Shown piece after piece: positions 27,116 to 38,434 of a stretch of DNA of 64,000 bases. Below the pieces are notes generated by a model. It searched no databases. It was not told the origin of the DNA and worked only from the letters and a program-made list of their open reading frames with translations. The translations under genes were made by a program, and so were the position numbers. This stretch comes from Brevibacterium sp. JSBI002. Its GTDB lineage: Bacteria; Actinomycetota; Actinomycetes; Actinomycetales; Brevibacteriaceae. The stretch is from assembly GCF_026013965.1 (NCBI RefSeq), contig NZ_CP110341.1, positions 372,001 to 436,000 on the forward strand, in the 5' to 3' direction. Every line of letters begins with the position of its first letter. The first letter of the stretch is position 1.

Positions 27116-27976
27116 ATGCCCATCACCCTCGCCACCCCCACCTCTGATCCCTCACCCCGCGACCTCAGCGCCGGCGCCGCCGGCACCGTGATCGACCCTG
27201 CCCGAGTTCGAGTCCCGCCCCTGGTCGTCGCACACCGAGGTGCGTCCGCCGATTGGCCGGAGAACACGATCCCTGCGTTCATCGCCGGCATCGACCAGGG
27301 CGCCGACATGATCGAAACCGACGTCCACATGAGTGCCGACGGTGAGCTCGTGATCATGCACGACACCACCGTCGATCGCACCACCGACGCCCGCACCCTG
27401 TACCCGAACCGCGAAGACCGCCGCATCGCCGGCATGAATGCCGCCCAGATCGCCACCCTCGATGCCGGAAGCTGGAAAGGTGAGGAATTCGCCGGGATCC
27501 GCGTGCCCCGTCTCGCCGAGGTGCTCACTCTCGCCCACGACACCCGCACCGGTCTGCTGCTCGAGGTCAAGCACCCCGAGATCTATCCCGGAATCGCCGA
27601 GGCGATCGTGACCGCCCTGCGCGCCGTGCCGAACTATCTCGACCGGGCTTTGGCCGCCGGCATGCTCGTCGTCCAGTCCGCGAACTGGGCATTCGTCGAA
27701 GAGTTCCACGGACTCACCCCGGAGATCCCGGTCGGAGTGCTCGGTCGCCCGTGCCCGGACGAACTCCAGGACTTCGCCGAATGGGTCGACCAGGTCAACC
27801 CCGAGTTCTGCGCCGCCGACGAGGAGTTCCTCACGGCCATCCACGAACTCGGAATGACGAGCCTGGTGTGGACGGTCGATGACCTCGGCGAGATGGAACG
27901 GGCCATCGACGTCGGCGCCGACGGCATCATCACCAACGCCCCTGACCGCCTCGTCGAGGTTGTCGAAGCTCTCTGA
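27116..27976 (+). CDS. glycerophosphodiester phosphodiesterase
   Basis: A 286-residue GDPD TIM barrel that hydrolyses glycerophosphodiesters to glycerol-3-phosphate and an alcohol. Catalytic His40-Arg41 appear in VVAHRGASADWPENTIPAF, the metal ligands in MIETDVHMSADGELVIMHD with the second catalytic His, and the late strand LVWTVDDLGEMERAIDVGAD is typical. GGAGGAG precedes the ATG. There is no signal peptide, so it is likely cytoplasmic. It is monocistronic. Confidence 0.93.
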   Translation: MPITLATPTSDPSPRDLSAGAAGTVIDPARVRVPPLVVAHRGASADWPENTIPAFIAGIDQGADMIETDVHMSADGELVIMHDTTVDRTTDARTLYPNREDRRIAGMNAAQIATLDAGSWKGEEFAGIRVPRLAEVLTLAHDTRTGLLLEVKHPEIYPGIAEAIVTALRAVPNYLDRALAAGMLVVQSANWAFVEEFHGLTPEIPVGVLGRPCPDELQDFAEWVDQVNPEFCAADEEFLTAIHELGMTSLVWTVDDLGEMERAIDVGADGIITNAPDRLVEVVEAL

Positions 27977-28036
27977 TGACCGGGCGCCGCCCCAGCGTTC
28001 GAGTTCGAATCACACTGCCCGAACGCGCCGCATCGG

Positions 28037-28489
28037 TCACTCGTGCGGAGCGCGCGCCACGTCGCTGAGAGCTGACTTCCACGTCGTCGGATCGGCCACG
28101 GGGAAGCTGCGGCCGGTGACCTTCTCGGCGAGGATCCGGACGAAGTGATTCTTCGTGCCGGGCTGCAGCGGGGAGACGTCGAGCGAGACGGTGCTGCGCA
28201 GGTCGTCGGGAGCGGTGATCTCCTTCGCATCGCCTTTGACGACGACGCTGAATGCGGTCTCCTCATCGACGCCGTCGATCTCGAAGGCGACGCGGGGGTG
28301 ACTGCGCATGGCGTCGATCTTCGTGCCGTCCCCGGTGCGGAGCACAAGAGCGGAATGCTCGACGGTGAAGTTGACCGGGAAGATCTCCGGGGCGTCATTG
28401 ACGATGACCGCCAGTCGGCCGACTGTGGTCGACCGCAGGTGCTCCCAGCAGTCCTTGGCGTCGAGGGTCCGGGGTGATTCGGTGTTCAT
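28037..28489 (-). CDS. pyridoxamine 5'-phosphate oxidase-like flavin-binding protein
   Basis: A 150-residue split-barrel protein of the PNPOx-like superfamily. It opens with a CWEHLRSTTVGRLAVIV helix-strand unit, followed by FPVNFTVEHSALVLRTGDGTKI and PRVAFEIDGVDEETAFSVVVKGDA, the usual FMN- or F420-binding strands. GGAGGACG lies before the ATG. Such proteins in actinobacteria include stress-related and F420-dependent reductases; the exact substrate is unknown. Confidence 0.82.
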   Translation of the reverse strand: MNTESPRTLDAKDCWEHLRSTTVGRLAVIVNDAPEIFPVNFTVEHSALVLRTGDGTKIDAMRSHPRVAFEIDGVDEETAFSVVVKGDAKEITAPDDLRSTVSLDVSPLQPGTKNHFVRILAEKVTGRSFPVADPTTWKSALSDVARAPHE

Positions 28490-28668
28490 GGTCGTCCTCC
28501 TGTCCGACAGCGGTGGTCACCGTGTTCGGCTCCCTCCTCGCTGAGTTCTACATAGTGTAGAAGAAGCGGCGCTGAGGAGGAAGAGGTGTTTGCCCGTCGG
28601 ATGATGTGGTCTCACCACGTGGGGCGGCTCAGCTGTGGGCGAGCAGTCTGCGGCAGTCGCGGGCCGGC

Positions 28669-29688
28669 TCAGTCGTGGGCGGGCCGGCGGATCGCGCGGT
28701 CGTGGGACTTGTCGCTCTCCTCGTCGCCGGATAGGGCAGACTCTTCGTTGCGGGTCTGGGCGTCGTCAGTCGGAGCGCAGTTGAGCGTGCGGACTGCGAG
28801 CACAAGGCTGCCGAGAACGAGGCCGAACATGCCGACGACCCAGCCCGGGTCTCCCAGGGTGAGGGCCGGTGGATATCCGATCGCCAATATGGTCGATTCC
28901 AGGCACAGATGCAGTCCGCAGGCGATGACGACGAACGCCAGAGTGCGAGCAGATCGCGGTGTATTGCCGACCGGAGACGCCCCGACTGCCGGTGCATCGG
29001 CCGGCAGTGACCGAGACTCGGCGATGACCCGCAGGGCGAAGATCGCCGAGAGGAACCCCAGTGCGGCGCCCAGCGCGTTGAAGACATCACCGTATTCGAG
29101 GAGGAACATGACGTCGACGAACATGGTGCGCAGCAGCCAGACGAGGACCACGGTCCCGGCTGCGACGAACAACCCGGTGGCGGCGGTACGCGAACGGCGG
29201 CGGATGGCGTTGGGGGCGGCCGCCTCGGCGATGGGGACGAGTCGAGCCGTGACCGCGGCCAGGGCGAGCGTCACGACGATCGGGAAGGCCACCGCCACGA
29301 TGAGATTCAGGATGTCGAGGACCGAGAGGAGCATGGAAGCGTCGGCCAAGCCCTCGGTATCCGTGCCGAACGCGTCGACGGTGAAGATCGACTTCAGCAA
29401 CGCGATTGCGCAGAGAACCACGGTCACGACGATGAACACGCTGCGGGGAACCGGGCGAAGGTCCCTGCCGACTGTGATCGCAGCTGAGCCGGAGACGGCG
29501 ATGAGTGCCAGATGCAGGAGGCTCGGTCCCGGTGACGACACATAGGTATCCTGCGCCATGGTCTCGAGGAGCTCGGCGGCGATCCAAGTGACGAGGAAGA
29601 CGACGGCGGCAACGGCGGTGATGGCCATCTTGCGGGCGTCGAGGCCGATTCTCGGGTGGTGGGAGTCGGTGTTCGATGCGGTGGTCAT
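28669..29688 (-). CDS. multi-pass membrane protein of unknown function
   Basis: A 339-residue protein with about eight predicted membrane segments, among them ITAVAAVVFLVTWIAAELL, LLHLALIAVSGSAAITV, SVFIVVTVVLCAIALL, LIVAVAFPIVVTLALAAV and TLAFVVIACGLHLCLES. The hydrophilic C-terminus is rich in Asp/Glu/Arg (SGDEESDKSHDRAIRRP). I do not recognise a family. The ATG at 29688 is chosen because the upstream extension is hydrophilic and lacks a ribosome-binding site. It is divergent from the thioredoxin-domain gene at 29799 and monocistronic. Confidence 0.75.
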   Translation of the reverse strand: MTTASNTDSHHPRIGLDARKMAITAVAAVVFLVTWIAAELLETMAQDTYVSSPGPSLLHLALIAVSGSAAITVGRDLRPVPRSVFIVVTVVLCAIALLKSIFTVDAFGTDTEGLADASMLLSVLDILNLIVAVAFPIVVTLALAAVTARLVPIAEAAAPNAIRRRSRTAATGLFVAAGTVVLVWLLRTMFVDVMFLLEYGDVFNALGAALGFLSAIFALRVIAESRSLPADAPAVGASPVGNTPRSARTLAFVVIACGLHLCLESTILAIGYPPALTLGDPGWVVGMFGLVLGSLVLAVRTLNCAPTDDAQTRNEESALSGDEESDKSHDRAIRRPAHD

Positions 29689-29798
29689 GGCCTCATGCTC
29701 CCATAAAAACCAGTTCCCTTGTCGGCTGAATGGGGAAGATCTCGCACTGTCTTGAGCGTGACCTCGCACGTGATCGCCCGAAGTGAGACGCTGGGGGC

Positions 29799-32231
29799 AT
29801 GCCGAACGAACTCGCCGACTCGACCAGCCCCTACCTGCGCGCGCACGCCGACAATCCCGTGGACTGGCGGATGTGGACGAAGGACACCCTCGCCGAGGCG
29901 GCCCGCCGTGACGTCCCCCTCCTCATCTCGATCGGCTACTCCACCTGCCACTGGTGCCATGTCATGGCCCACGAATCCTTCGAGGACGAAGCGGTCGCGG
30001 CGATGGTGAACGACCGGTTCGTGCCCGTGAAGATCGACCGGGAGGAATTGCCGGACATCGACGCCTACTACATGAACGCCCTGCAGGCGATGACCGGCCA
30101 AGGCGGATGGCCGATGACGATCTTCGCAACACCTGCCGGCAGTCCCTTCTACGCCGGCACCTATTTCCCGCCCGCGCCTCGAGGAAACCTGCCCGCATTC
30201 ACGCAGGTGCTCTCCGCCGTATCGGCGACCTGGACGGACCGCCGCGACGAAGTCCACCAGATGACGTCCCGGATGGACCGCGGGTTGGCCGAAATGGCCG
30301 ATGCCGTGACGAGTGCTCTTCCCGCCGAGGCAGCCGCGCAGTCATTGACCCCCGATGAACTCGATTCCGCCGCCGCGGCGCTGCTCGATTCCTACGATCC
30401 GGCATGGGGCGGGTTCGGCGGTGCCCCGAAGTTCCCACCGATGATGAACGTCCTCCAGCTCCTCGCGGCGTTCGTGCGCTTGGGCGGGACCGCCTCGGCG
30501 GGTGAGGGAGCGGACGACGGCGCTTCGGCGCGACCGGGAACCGGCGGGACCGCCTCGGCGAACGGGGGAGGGACCGGGGAGCACCCGATGGATCGGGTCC
30601 GGGCCGAGGGACGGCTCGGCTGGCTCGGTGCCGATGGGCACCTGACCGGCGAACTCGTCCTCGACTGCCTCATCGCAGTGCGCTCGACTTTGGCGCGGAT
30701 CGCCTCCGGAGGCATGCGCGACCAGGTGCGCGGCGGGATCGCTCGCTACAGCGTCGACCGGCAGTGGTTCGTGCCGCACTTCGAGAAGATGCTCTACGAC
30801 AACGCCCTCTACCTGCGCGCCGCCGTCGCCTGGGCGAAAGTCGAACGCGCCCTTGACCCGGGGTCGAAATGGCTCGCCCTGGCCGAACGCGAGATAGCCG
30901 ACACCGCGAACTTCCTCATCAGCGATCTGTCGGCCGTTGACGGATTCATCGCCGCTCTCGATGCGGATTCGCTCAACTCGGCTGGCGTGTCCGAAGAGGG
31001 CGCGGCCTACGTCTTCACCCCCGAGGAATTCGCGGAAGCCGGGCAGGCGGGTCTGCTCGGGCTCGTCGACTCGCCGGCAGGGGGTGAGCTCTCCGGGCAG
31101 GTCGTCGCGGCCGTGCGCATCATCGACTGGCTCGGCATGGAGGACGTGCCCTTCGACGTCGACCACCCCGCGCCGTGGGACATTGACGCGACGAGGCATC
31201 AGCGCGAGGTGCTCGAGCAGCTGCGCGCTCGCCGGTCCCAGCCGGCCCGCGATACGAAGATCATCACCGAATGGAATTCCCTGGCTGTCACCGCCCTCGC
31301 CGAGGCGGCCCTGTACTCCGGTGCGGGAGCTGAGCCTGTCGGTGGTGCCGATTCGACGGGGAGTGCGGACCCGGCTGGTGGTGCGATCACAGGGAACGCC
31401 GAATCTGCGGATCCTGCGCTGTGGGCAGAAACTGCCGTGCGATTCTGGACGGCGATGCATGACCGGTTCAAGCCGGGCGTTGCACCCGAATCGGTGGACG
31501 CAGCGGGTCCGACTGGCTTCGATGTGCGCCGGTCCTTCACCGATGGTGTGGCCGGCCCCGGGCAGGGCGGGCTCGCCGATTGGGCTCAACTCATCACCGC
31601 TGGGATCACGGTCCGACAGCTCCCGGACGGAGCCGCCTCGGTGAGGGTGGAGGACCTGGTCGATCTCGGTGCGAAGATGCTTGACCTCTTCACCTCCGAA
31701 CGGGGCGACGGGGTCCTCGAAGCGGTCGATTCGCTCGGTGACGGGATCATCGACGTGAAGTCGGCCGACCCCGTCGACAACACCGTGCCGTCTGGACGAT
31801 CCGCGGCTGCCGAGGCGGTGCTTCTGCTCGCCGAAATCGGCGTCGAGGCAGCGACGTCTGCCGGGTCGGAGTCATTGGGTGAGGCGGCATCCCCGGGTGA
31901 GGTCGCCGAACTGGATACGGGACGACTGTTGGAGGTTCGGGACCGGCTGCTCGGGGTCTATCGGGCGCTGGCAGGGCAGGCTCCGCGCGGGTGCGGACAC
32001 GCGCTGTGGCAGGCGGAGCGAGCCCTGTCGCCCGTGCGGGTCGCCACCGTCGACGATGCGCTGCGGAACATCGCGGCCAGGCATCCGTCGCTCACTCTGC
32101 TCACGGCCTCGACGGGGGTTCCGGGGCCGGATGGTCGGGAAGTCGACGTCCCGCGGGGACGGCGATCGTGTGCCGGGGGACCTCGTGCTCGCTGCCGGTG
32201 GGCACGAGTGCTGAGCTGGTTGGGCTGCTGA
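29799..32231 (+). CDS. thioredoxin domain-containing protein, DUF255/YyaL type, with frameshifted C-terminus
   Basis: An 810-residue reading. The N-terminal thioredoxin-like DUF255 domain has CHWC (Cys50, Cys53) in ISIGYSTCHWCHVMAHESF and GGWPMTIFATPAGSPFYAGT. The remainder is an alpha/alpha-barrel glycosidase-like domain with GGIARYSVDRQWFVPHFEKM. Two low-complexity Gly/Ala/Ser insertions (GGTASAGEGADDGASARPGT and GADSTGSADPAGGA regions) are atypical. The last 25 or so residues are Arg/Gly/Cys-rich and unlike the family. The overlapping frame from 32150 gives AGTAIVCRGTSCSLPV and ends at 32239, the expected family C-terminus, so a one-base deletion in the C-run near 32150 is likely. The family's role is poorly known (spermatogenesis-associated protein 20 homologues). 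Confidence 0.85.
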   Translation: MPNELADSTSPYLRAHADNPVDWRMWTKDTLAEAARRDVPLLISIGYSTCHWCHVMAHESFEDEAVAAMVNDRFVPVKIDREELPDIDAYYMNALQAMTGQGGWPMTIFATPAGSPFYAGTYFPPAPRGNLPAFTQVLSAVSATWTDRRDEVHQMTSRMDRGLAEMADAVTSALPAEAAAQSLTPDELDSAAAALLDSYDPAWGGFGGAPKFPPMMNVLQLLAAFVRLGGTASAGEGADDGASARPGTGGTASANGGGTGEHPMDRVRAEGRLGWLGADGHLTGELVLDCLIAVRSTLARIASGGMRDQVRGGIARYSVDRQWFVPHFEKMLYDNALYLRAAVAWAKVERALDPGSKWLALAEREIADTANFLISDLSAVDGFIAALDADSLNSAGVSEEGAAYVFTPEEFAEAGQAGLLGLVDSPAGGELSGQVVAAVRIIDWLGMEDVPFDVDHPAPWDIDATRHQREVLEQLRARRSQPARDTKIITEWNSLAVTALAEAALYSGAGAEPVGGADSTGSADPAGGAITGNAESADPALWAETAVRFWTAMHDRFKPGVAPESVDAAGPTGFDVRRSFTDGVAGPGQGGLADWAQLITAGITVRQLPDGAASVRVEDLVDLGAKMLDLFTSERGDGVLEAVDSLGDGIIDVKSADPVDNTVPSGRSAAAEAVLLLAEIGVEAATSAGSESLGEAASPGEVAELDTGRLLEVRDRLLGVYRALAGQAPRGCGHALWQAERALSPVRVATVDDALRNIAARHPSLTLLTASTGVPGPDGREVDVPRGRRSCAGGPRARCRWARVLSWLGC

Positions 32232-32298
32232 ACAGGTAGAGGCGAGGTTCAGTTCAACAATTGAGGGTCGAGGCTCGAGCCCACGTTCGAGGTTCTGC

Positions 32299-34107
32299 TC
32301 AGCGTTCGAGGCTCAGACCGCGGTAGCGGTTGAGTGCGGCGGCGATCTCCTGCCGGCGCGGCCGGGTCAGGTGGCCCGGATGGTCGCGGTGGCCGGTGAT
32401 TCCGTCGAGGCCCTCAGCGTCGAGCATGTCCTCGACCTCGGCCAGCGCCTGGGTCAGGGAGGTGCGTCCGTCGAAGATCTCCGCGAGGTATTCGAGGGCT
32501 TCGGCCACTCCCGACGCCTGCTGCGTGTCGACGAGCTGAGCGATGGCGATTAGGTCGATGAAGTCGCGGCCGAATTGGATCCGGTCGGATCCCTTCGCAC
32601 GAGCGGTCTTCGTCTTCGACGCAGGCCGCAGCGCCTTCGCCGTCGGCATGCGCGGTGCGGCAGTGAAAGCCGGGGAGTCTGAGTCTGTGGCCGGGTCGCG
32701 ACCGGGTTCGGCCGCGGGGTCGAGGCGGGTTGATTCGTCGAGGCCGGTTGGAGCCGTTTCGAGGTCGGCTGCGGTGATGCCGACGAGCTCATGCGCTTGG
32801 TCCGTGACTTCCTTGGGCACATAGGCATCGAGCGCGATGACGTGGTCGGCGACTTCGAAGAATGCGCTCGATCCACCGGCGACGAGCACCGTGGACACGC
32901 CCTGCTCGGTCAGCAGAGGTCGGACGCGGTCGACGAACGGGGTGATCGGTTCCCGCTCGGCGGGGATGAGCGCACGCATGCGTTCGTCGCGGATCATGAA
33001 GTTCGTCGCCGAAGTGTCCTCGTCGATGAGCAGGGTGTTCGCGCCCGCCTCGATCGCTTCGACGAGATTGGCCGCCTGCGAGGTCGACCCGCTGGCATTC
33101 GTCGTGGAGAAGAATCTCGTGTCAGAGCCCGAGGGTAGGTTGTTGATGAACGCCGAGATGTCGTCGCCGGTGACGGCGCGACCGTCCTCGGCTCGAATGG
33201 AGGTGGCAGTCGGGTCGCTGATGACCCATTCGCGCCCGTCGCCGGCAATATGCGGGTAGACGCCGCGTTCGAGCGCGCGCAGAATCGTCGACTTCCCGTG
33301 ATAGCCGCCGCCGACGATGACGGTGACCCCGCGAGGGATGCCCATGCCGGTGACGGTGCGGCCGCTGGAGAGTTCGACAGTGTGCTCGAGTTCGGGAGGG
33401 GAGGTGAAGGCAACCGCATCGGAGGACTTCATCGGCAGGTCCGAATCCCCGGATTTTCGCGGGAGAATCGCACCATTTCCGATGAGACCGATGAGTCCTG
33501 CTTCGCCGAGGTGGCTGCGCAGTTCCAACTGGTCTCGGTGCAGTTGGACGTGGTCGGCGAGCCCGCGGGCCGATGGGGCGTGGGTGTTCCCTCCTCTGCC
33601 TGCTGGGGCGTCTGACCAGCGGTCGAAGAGGAAGAGCCGTTCGGCGAATTCCGGCAGATCACGGGTGAGGATGTCCGCCGCCTGATGGCCGAGGACGCGG
33701 CGACCGCGCGCAGGCAGATTGACGAGCAGTCGTGCCTCGAACCCGGCGTCATCGATGAGGATGTTCGTCCGCTCGAGGATCTCCTGCCCCGGACGGCCGA
33801 GGATGAGTGCGCGCTGATCGAGCTTCGCAAGCACCTCGTTGCCGGCACGGAGCAGGTAGTCGGATGAAGCGATGCGGTCGGCGCGATCAGTGGTGAGGTC
33901 GAGCGGGAACTTCGCATCGGCACGGTCGACGCGCACCCGGACCTTCGACGGTGAGGCGAACGGATCGGCCTGGACTCGGTCGATGAACACGGTGACCGGT
34001 CCGAAGCTGTAGCGGCCGCGGATCTGCTTGAGATTGCCGTAGCTGCGACCGTCGAGATTGTGCAGAGTGGAAGCGAGATTCGACTGACGTGAACTCATTT
34101 CACTCAT
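32299..34107 (-). CDS. predicted ATPase of the ABC class
   Basis: A 602-residue cytoplasmic P-loop ATPase of the ABC-class family, not a transporter subunit. It has Walker A VIVGGGYHGKST (Lys272), a Walker B/Q-loop region ANTLLIDEDTSATNFMIRD, and VSTVLVAGGSSAFFEVADHV. The opening LHNLDGRSYGNLKQIRGRY is typical of the family. A basic Ser/Arg-rich segment near residue 520 (RMPTAKALRPASKTKTARAK) may bind nucleic acid. The start could be ATG at 34107 or 34098. It lies 34 nt after the amidohydrolase stop and is probably co-transcribed with it. Function unknown. Confidence 0.85.
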   Translation of the reverse strand: MSEMSSRQSNLASTLHNLDGRSYGNLKQIRGRYSFGPVTVFIDRVQADPFASPSKVRVRVDRADAKFPLDLTTDRADRIASSDYLLRAGNEVLAKLDQRALILGRPGQEILERTNILIDDAGFEARLLVNLPARGRRVLGHQAADILTRDLPEFAERLFLFDRWSDAPAGRGGNTHAPSARGLADHVQLHRDQLELRSHLGEAGLIGLIGNGAILPRKSGDSDLPMKSSDAVAFTSPPELEHTVELSSGRTVTGMGIPRGVTVIVGGGYHGKSTILRALERGVYPHIAGDGREWVISDPTATSIRAEDGRAVTGDDISAFINNLPSGSDTRFFSTTNASGSTSQAANLVEAIEAGANTLLIDEDTSATNFMIRDERMRALIPAEREPITPFVDRVRPLLTEQGVSTVLVAGGSSAFFEVADHVIALDAYVPKEVTDQAHELVGITAADLETAPTGLDESTRLDPAAEPGRDPATDSDSPAFTAAPRMPTAKALRPASKTKTARAKGSDRIQFGRDFIDLIAIAQLVDTQQASGVAEALEYLAEIFDGRTSLTQALAEVEDMLDAEGLDGITGHRDHPGHLTRPRRQEIAAALNRYRGLSLER

Positions 34108-34141
34108 GCTACTGGTGGGAGATGAACACCTACTCAGCGGA

Positions 34142-34921
34142 TCAAGGCTCGATGCCGTAGAACTCGGCCGCGTTGGACCAGAACACCGCGTCCGCCTCGG
34201 CCGGGGTGAGCACTTCACGGAGGAGCGTGAAATCCGCATCGGCGAAGGGGCGACGCGCCCGCGTCGACGGCAGGTCCGTCCCCACCATCAGAGCGGTCGG
34301 GTCGGTGTCGACGATGCGGCGGACCGCCTCGGCGGGATCGAGTTCCACACGGCCGAAACCAGTGGCCTTGACCCTCACCCCTCGTTCGACGAGGCGCAGC
34401 AGTGTGGGGAGCCCGTCCTCGTGCATGCCCAGGTGATCGATGCTCACTGCCGGCAGTGAGGCGATGCGACCGGCGAGGTCATCATCGATGGTGCGGACGT
34501 CGATATAGAGTTCGGCGTGCCATCCGACGAGGTCATGGACTCGTCGGGCCAGGCTGTCGAGGGCGTCGAGGGTGGCCGAACCGCCGCGGGCGATATTGAA
34601 TCGCAGTGCCTTGATGCCGGCCTCGTCGAGGCGTCGGATCTGATCATCGGTGGTCTCATCCGGCAGTTGGGTGACGCCGACATAGCTGCCGCCGAGCTGG
34701 CGCAGGGCGTCGATGAGGTAGCCCTGGTCGAAGCCTTGGAACGAACCGGACACGACGGCTCCACCGGCAACCTCGACTCCCACATCGGGGAGGCTCTGCA
34801 GTCGCGTGCGATAGTCGGCGACCGTGAACGGATCGGGCAGATAACCGTTGTTCTCGATCAGCGGATGGCTCGGATCGATGATGTGCAGGTGCGCGTCGAA
34901 GGCACGCTGGAGTTCGCGCAT
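34142..34921 (-). CDS. amidohydrolase-family TIM-barrel hydrolase
   Basis: A 259-residue metal-dependent hydrolase of the amidohydrolase-2 (COG3618-like) type. It opens with FDAHLHIIDPSHPLIEN, with the HxH metal motif. Later ligands are in GWHAELYIDV and VSIDHLGMHEDGLPTLLRLV, and the C-terminal MVGTDLPSTRARRPFADADF carries the catalytic Asp. Such enzymes act on lactones or decarboxylate. It starts 6 nt after a TAAGTT box, so it is probably transcribed as a leaderless message, separate from thiC. Confidence 0.85.
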   Translation of the reverse strand: MRELQRAFDAHLHIIDPSHPLIENNGYLPDPFTVADYRTRLQSLPDVGVEVAGGAVVSGSFQGFDQGYLIDALRQLGGSYVGVTQLPDETTDDQIRRLDEAGIKALRFNIARGGSATLDALDSLARRVHDLVGWHAELYIDVRTIDDDLAGRIASLPAVSIDHLGMHEDGLPTLLRLVERGVRVKATGFGRVELDPAEAVRRIVDTDPTALMVGTDLPSTRARRPFADADFTLLREVLTPAEADAVFWSNAAEFYGIEP

Positions 34922-34927
34922 ACCGTC

Positions 34928-34933
34928 AACTTA
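34928..34933 (-). promoter_or_regulatory. -10 box of a leaderless amidohydrolase transcript
   Basis: TAAGTT on the minus strand is followed by exactly six bases and then the ATG. No ribosome-binding site is present. The same spacing is seen at six other starts in this window. Confidence 0.5.
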
Positions 34934-34951
34934 CATCGTCGTCGAACCGCT

Positions 34952-35015
34952 CGTTCAAAGCGTGGCGCGTAAGCCGACTCGTGCACAGTTCGATCGACGC
35001 GCCACGCCTTGAACG
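34952..35015. repeat. palindrome after thiC, CGTTCAA family
   Basis: Nineteen-base arms (CGTTCAAAGCGTGGCGCGT and its near complement, one mismatch) surround a 26-nt loop. It begins 5 bp beyond the thiC stop, so it is the likely thiC terminator. A related element, with similar arms, lies at 43542-43609. Confidence 0.7.
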
Positions 35016-35019
35016 ACGG

Positions 35020-36837
<1,818 letters not shown>

Positions 36838-36843
36838 TCACTT

Positions 36844-36926
36844 CCTACGCCGGTATCAACCGGATCAGGTTCTACGGTCTCGGACGATCCAGTCCGATCT
36901 CAGCCCTTGCAGTGGGCTCCCGTGGG
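36844..36926 (-). ncRNA. TPP riboswitch (THI element)
   Basis: On the minus strand the segment begins with CACGGGAGCCC, then AAGGGCTGAGAT and GACCGTAGAACCTGATCCGG before GATACCGGCG, all conserved TPP-aptamer blocks in order. It ends 15 nt before the thiC start. Thiamine pyrophosphate should switch thiC off. Confidence 0.95.
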
Positions 36927-36994
36927 GTTGTGTCATTCATATCACGACTGTCGCAGTGAGGACAACTGCGCCGCCTTGAACGACAGGTTGGTGG

Positions 36995-38299
36995 TCAGCT
37001 GCCCTGGAAGAACGCCTTCGCAGCCGCGCCGAGGGCGACGACGTCGGAGACCGCGACCATCTCGCGTGCCGAGTGCATCGAGTACAGGGCAGGCCCCACA
37101 TCGACGGTCGTCATGCCCAGACGAGTGGCGGTCAGCGGTCCGATCGTCGACCCGCAGGGCATCGCATTGTTCGACACGAAATCCTGGTACTCGACTCCTG
37201 CGGCCGCGCACGCCTGCGACCACACGGCGGTGCCCACCGCATCCGTGGCGTAGCGCTGCTGCGCGTTGAGTTTGAGCAGGGGACCGCCGCCGAGGCGGGG
37301 GCGGACATGCGGGTCGTGCCGTTCCGGGTAGTTCGGATGGGCAGCATGCCCGGCATCGGAGGAGACGCACACCGAGGTGGCCATCGACGCAAGATAATCG
37401 CTGCGCGTCGACTGCGGCAGCAATGAGGCGACGATGCGCTCGGTGACATCGGCGAGGAACGGACCGCACGCGCCCGAGCGCGAATTCGACCCGATCTCCT
37501 CATGATCGAACGCTGCGAACAGCGGGATGCCGTCGAGCCCGTCGGCATCGAGCTGGGTGAGAGCGGTGACGCCGGCGTGCACGGACAGAAGGTTGTCCAG
37601 CCTCGGCGAGGCGAAGAACTCCTCGGCGGCACCGAAGAGGGCCGGCTCCTGAACGGGAATGGTGTAGACATCGTGGCCGACGACGGACTCGGCATCGACC
37701 CCGGACGACTCTGCAAGCAGTTCGATGATGTCCGCCTCGGCGAGGTCGGCCAGGCCGATGACGGGAGTGGTGTGACGCTGCTTGTCCAAGGCCAGTCCCT
37801 CATTGACCTGCCGGTCGAGGTGGATCGCGAGCTGCGGGATGCGGGCGATCGGCCCGGTATGGGCGAGCACGATGCTGCCGTCGGCGAGGCTGAGTCGACC
37901 CGCGAAGGCGAGCTCACGATCGAGCCACGAATTCAGCAGCGGCCCGCCGTAGATCTCCACCCCGACCTGGCGGGTGCCTTCGGCGGTGAACTCACCGCCG
38001 GGTTTGAGTTTGAACGCCGGGGAGTCGGTGTGGGAACCGAACACGCGGAAGGGGGGAGCCGCCTCGGTGACGGTGGGATTCATCCACGCGATGAGCGCGC
38101 CGTCGCGGATGACGTAATGCCCGGTTCCGGGCGTCAGCGACCAGGGAACGGACTCGTCGAGGCGGGAGAAACCGGCCGCCTCCAGGCGTTTCGCCGCCGT
38201 GTCCACCGCGTGGTACGAGCTGGGAGATGCGCTGACGAAGTCGCCGAGGTCGGCCGCTGTCGTCGCGGCCACATCCGGTCTCGGGAGTGATTCATTCAT
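36995..38299 (-). CDS. M18-family aspartyl aminopeptidase
   Basis: A 434-residue M18 zinc aminopeptidase that removes acidic or other N-terminal residues in the cytoplasm. Zn ligands lie in FGSHTDSPAFKLKP, FDHEEIGSNSRSG and SSDAGHAAHPNYPERHDPH, and the end HSAREMVAVSDV supplies the last histidine. A TAGGCT box is exactly 6 nt before the ATG, with no separate ribosome-binding site, so a leaderless start is likely. Confidence 0.94.
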   Translation of the reverse strand: MNESLPRPDVAATTAADLGDFVSASPSSYHAVDTAAKRLEAAGFSRLDESVPWSLTPGTGHYVIRDGALIAWMNPTVTEAAPPFRVFGSHTDSPAFKLKPGGEFTAEGTRQVGVEIYGGPLLNSWLDRELAFAGRLSLADGSIVLAHTGPIARIPQLAIHLDRQVNEGLALDKQRHTTPVIGLADLAEADIIELLAESSGVDAESVVGHDVYTIPVQEPALFGAAEEFFASPRLDNLLSVHAGVTALTQLDADGLDGIPLFAAFDHEEIGSNSRSGACGPFLADVTERIVASLLPQSTRSDYLASMATSVCVSSDAGHAAHPNYPERHDPHVRPRLGGGPLLKLNAQQRYATDAVGTAVWSQACAAAGVEYQDFVSNNAMPCGSTIGPLTATRLGMTTVDVGPALYSMHSAREMVAVSDVVALGAAAKAFFQGS

Positions 38300-38434
38300 T
38301 TCCCCAGCCTATCGTTTGCGGTAGTTTGGAGGTGAAGAAGATCAGGTCTCAGACGCCGGGCTGCCACCGGGTCCGAGAATCAGGCGGGGGCAGCGATCCT
38401 GCGACCGCACCAGCGACGGCAAGGAGTGTTCGAC

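Noticed and set aside
28586..29545. 319-codon plus-strand frame
   Set aside because: Antisense to the membrane-protein gene, which has clear hydrophobic segments; the plus frame is Arg/Ser/Thr-rich without structure.
36963..36985. Third member of the CGTTCAA palindrome family
   Set aside because: Only the right arm (CGCCTTGAACGAC) is present with no matching left arm.
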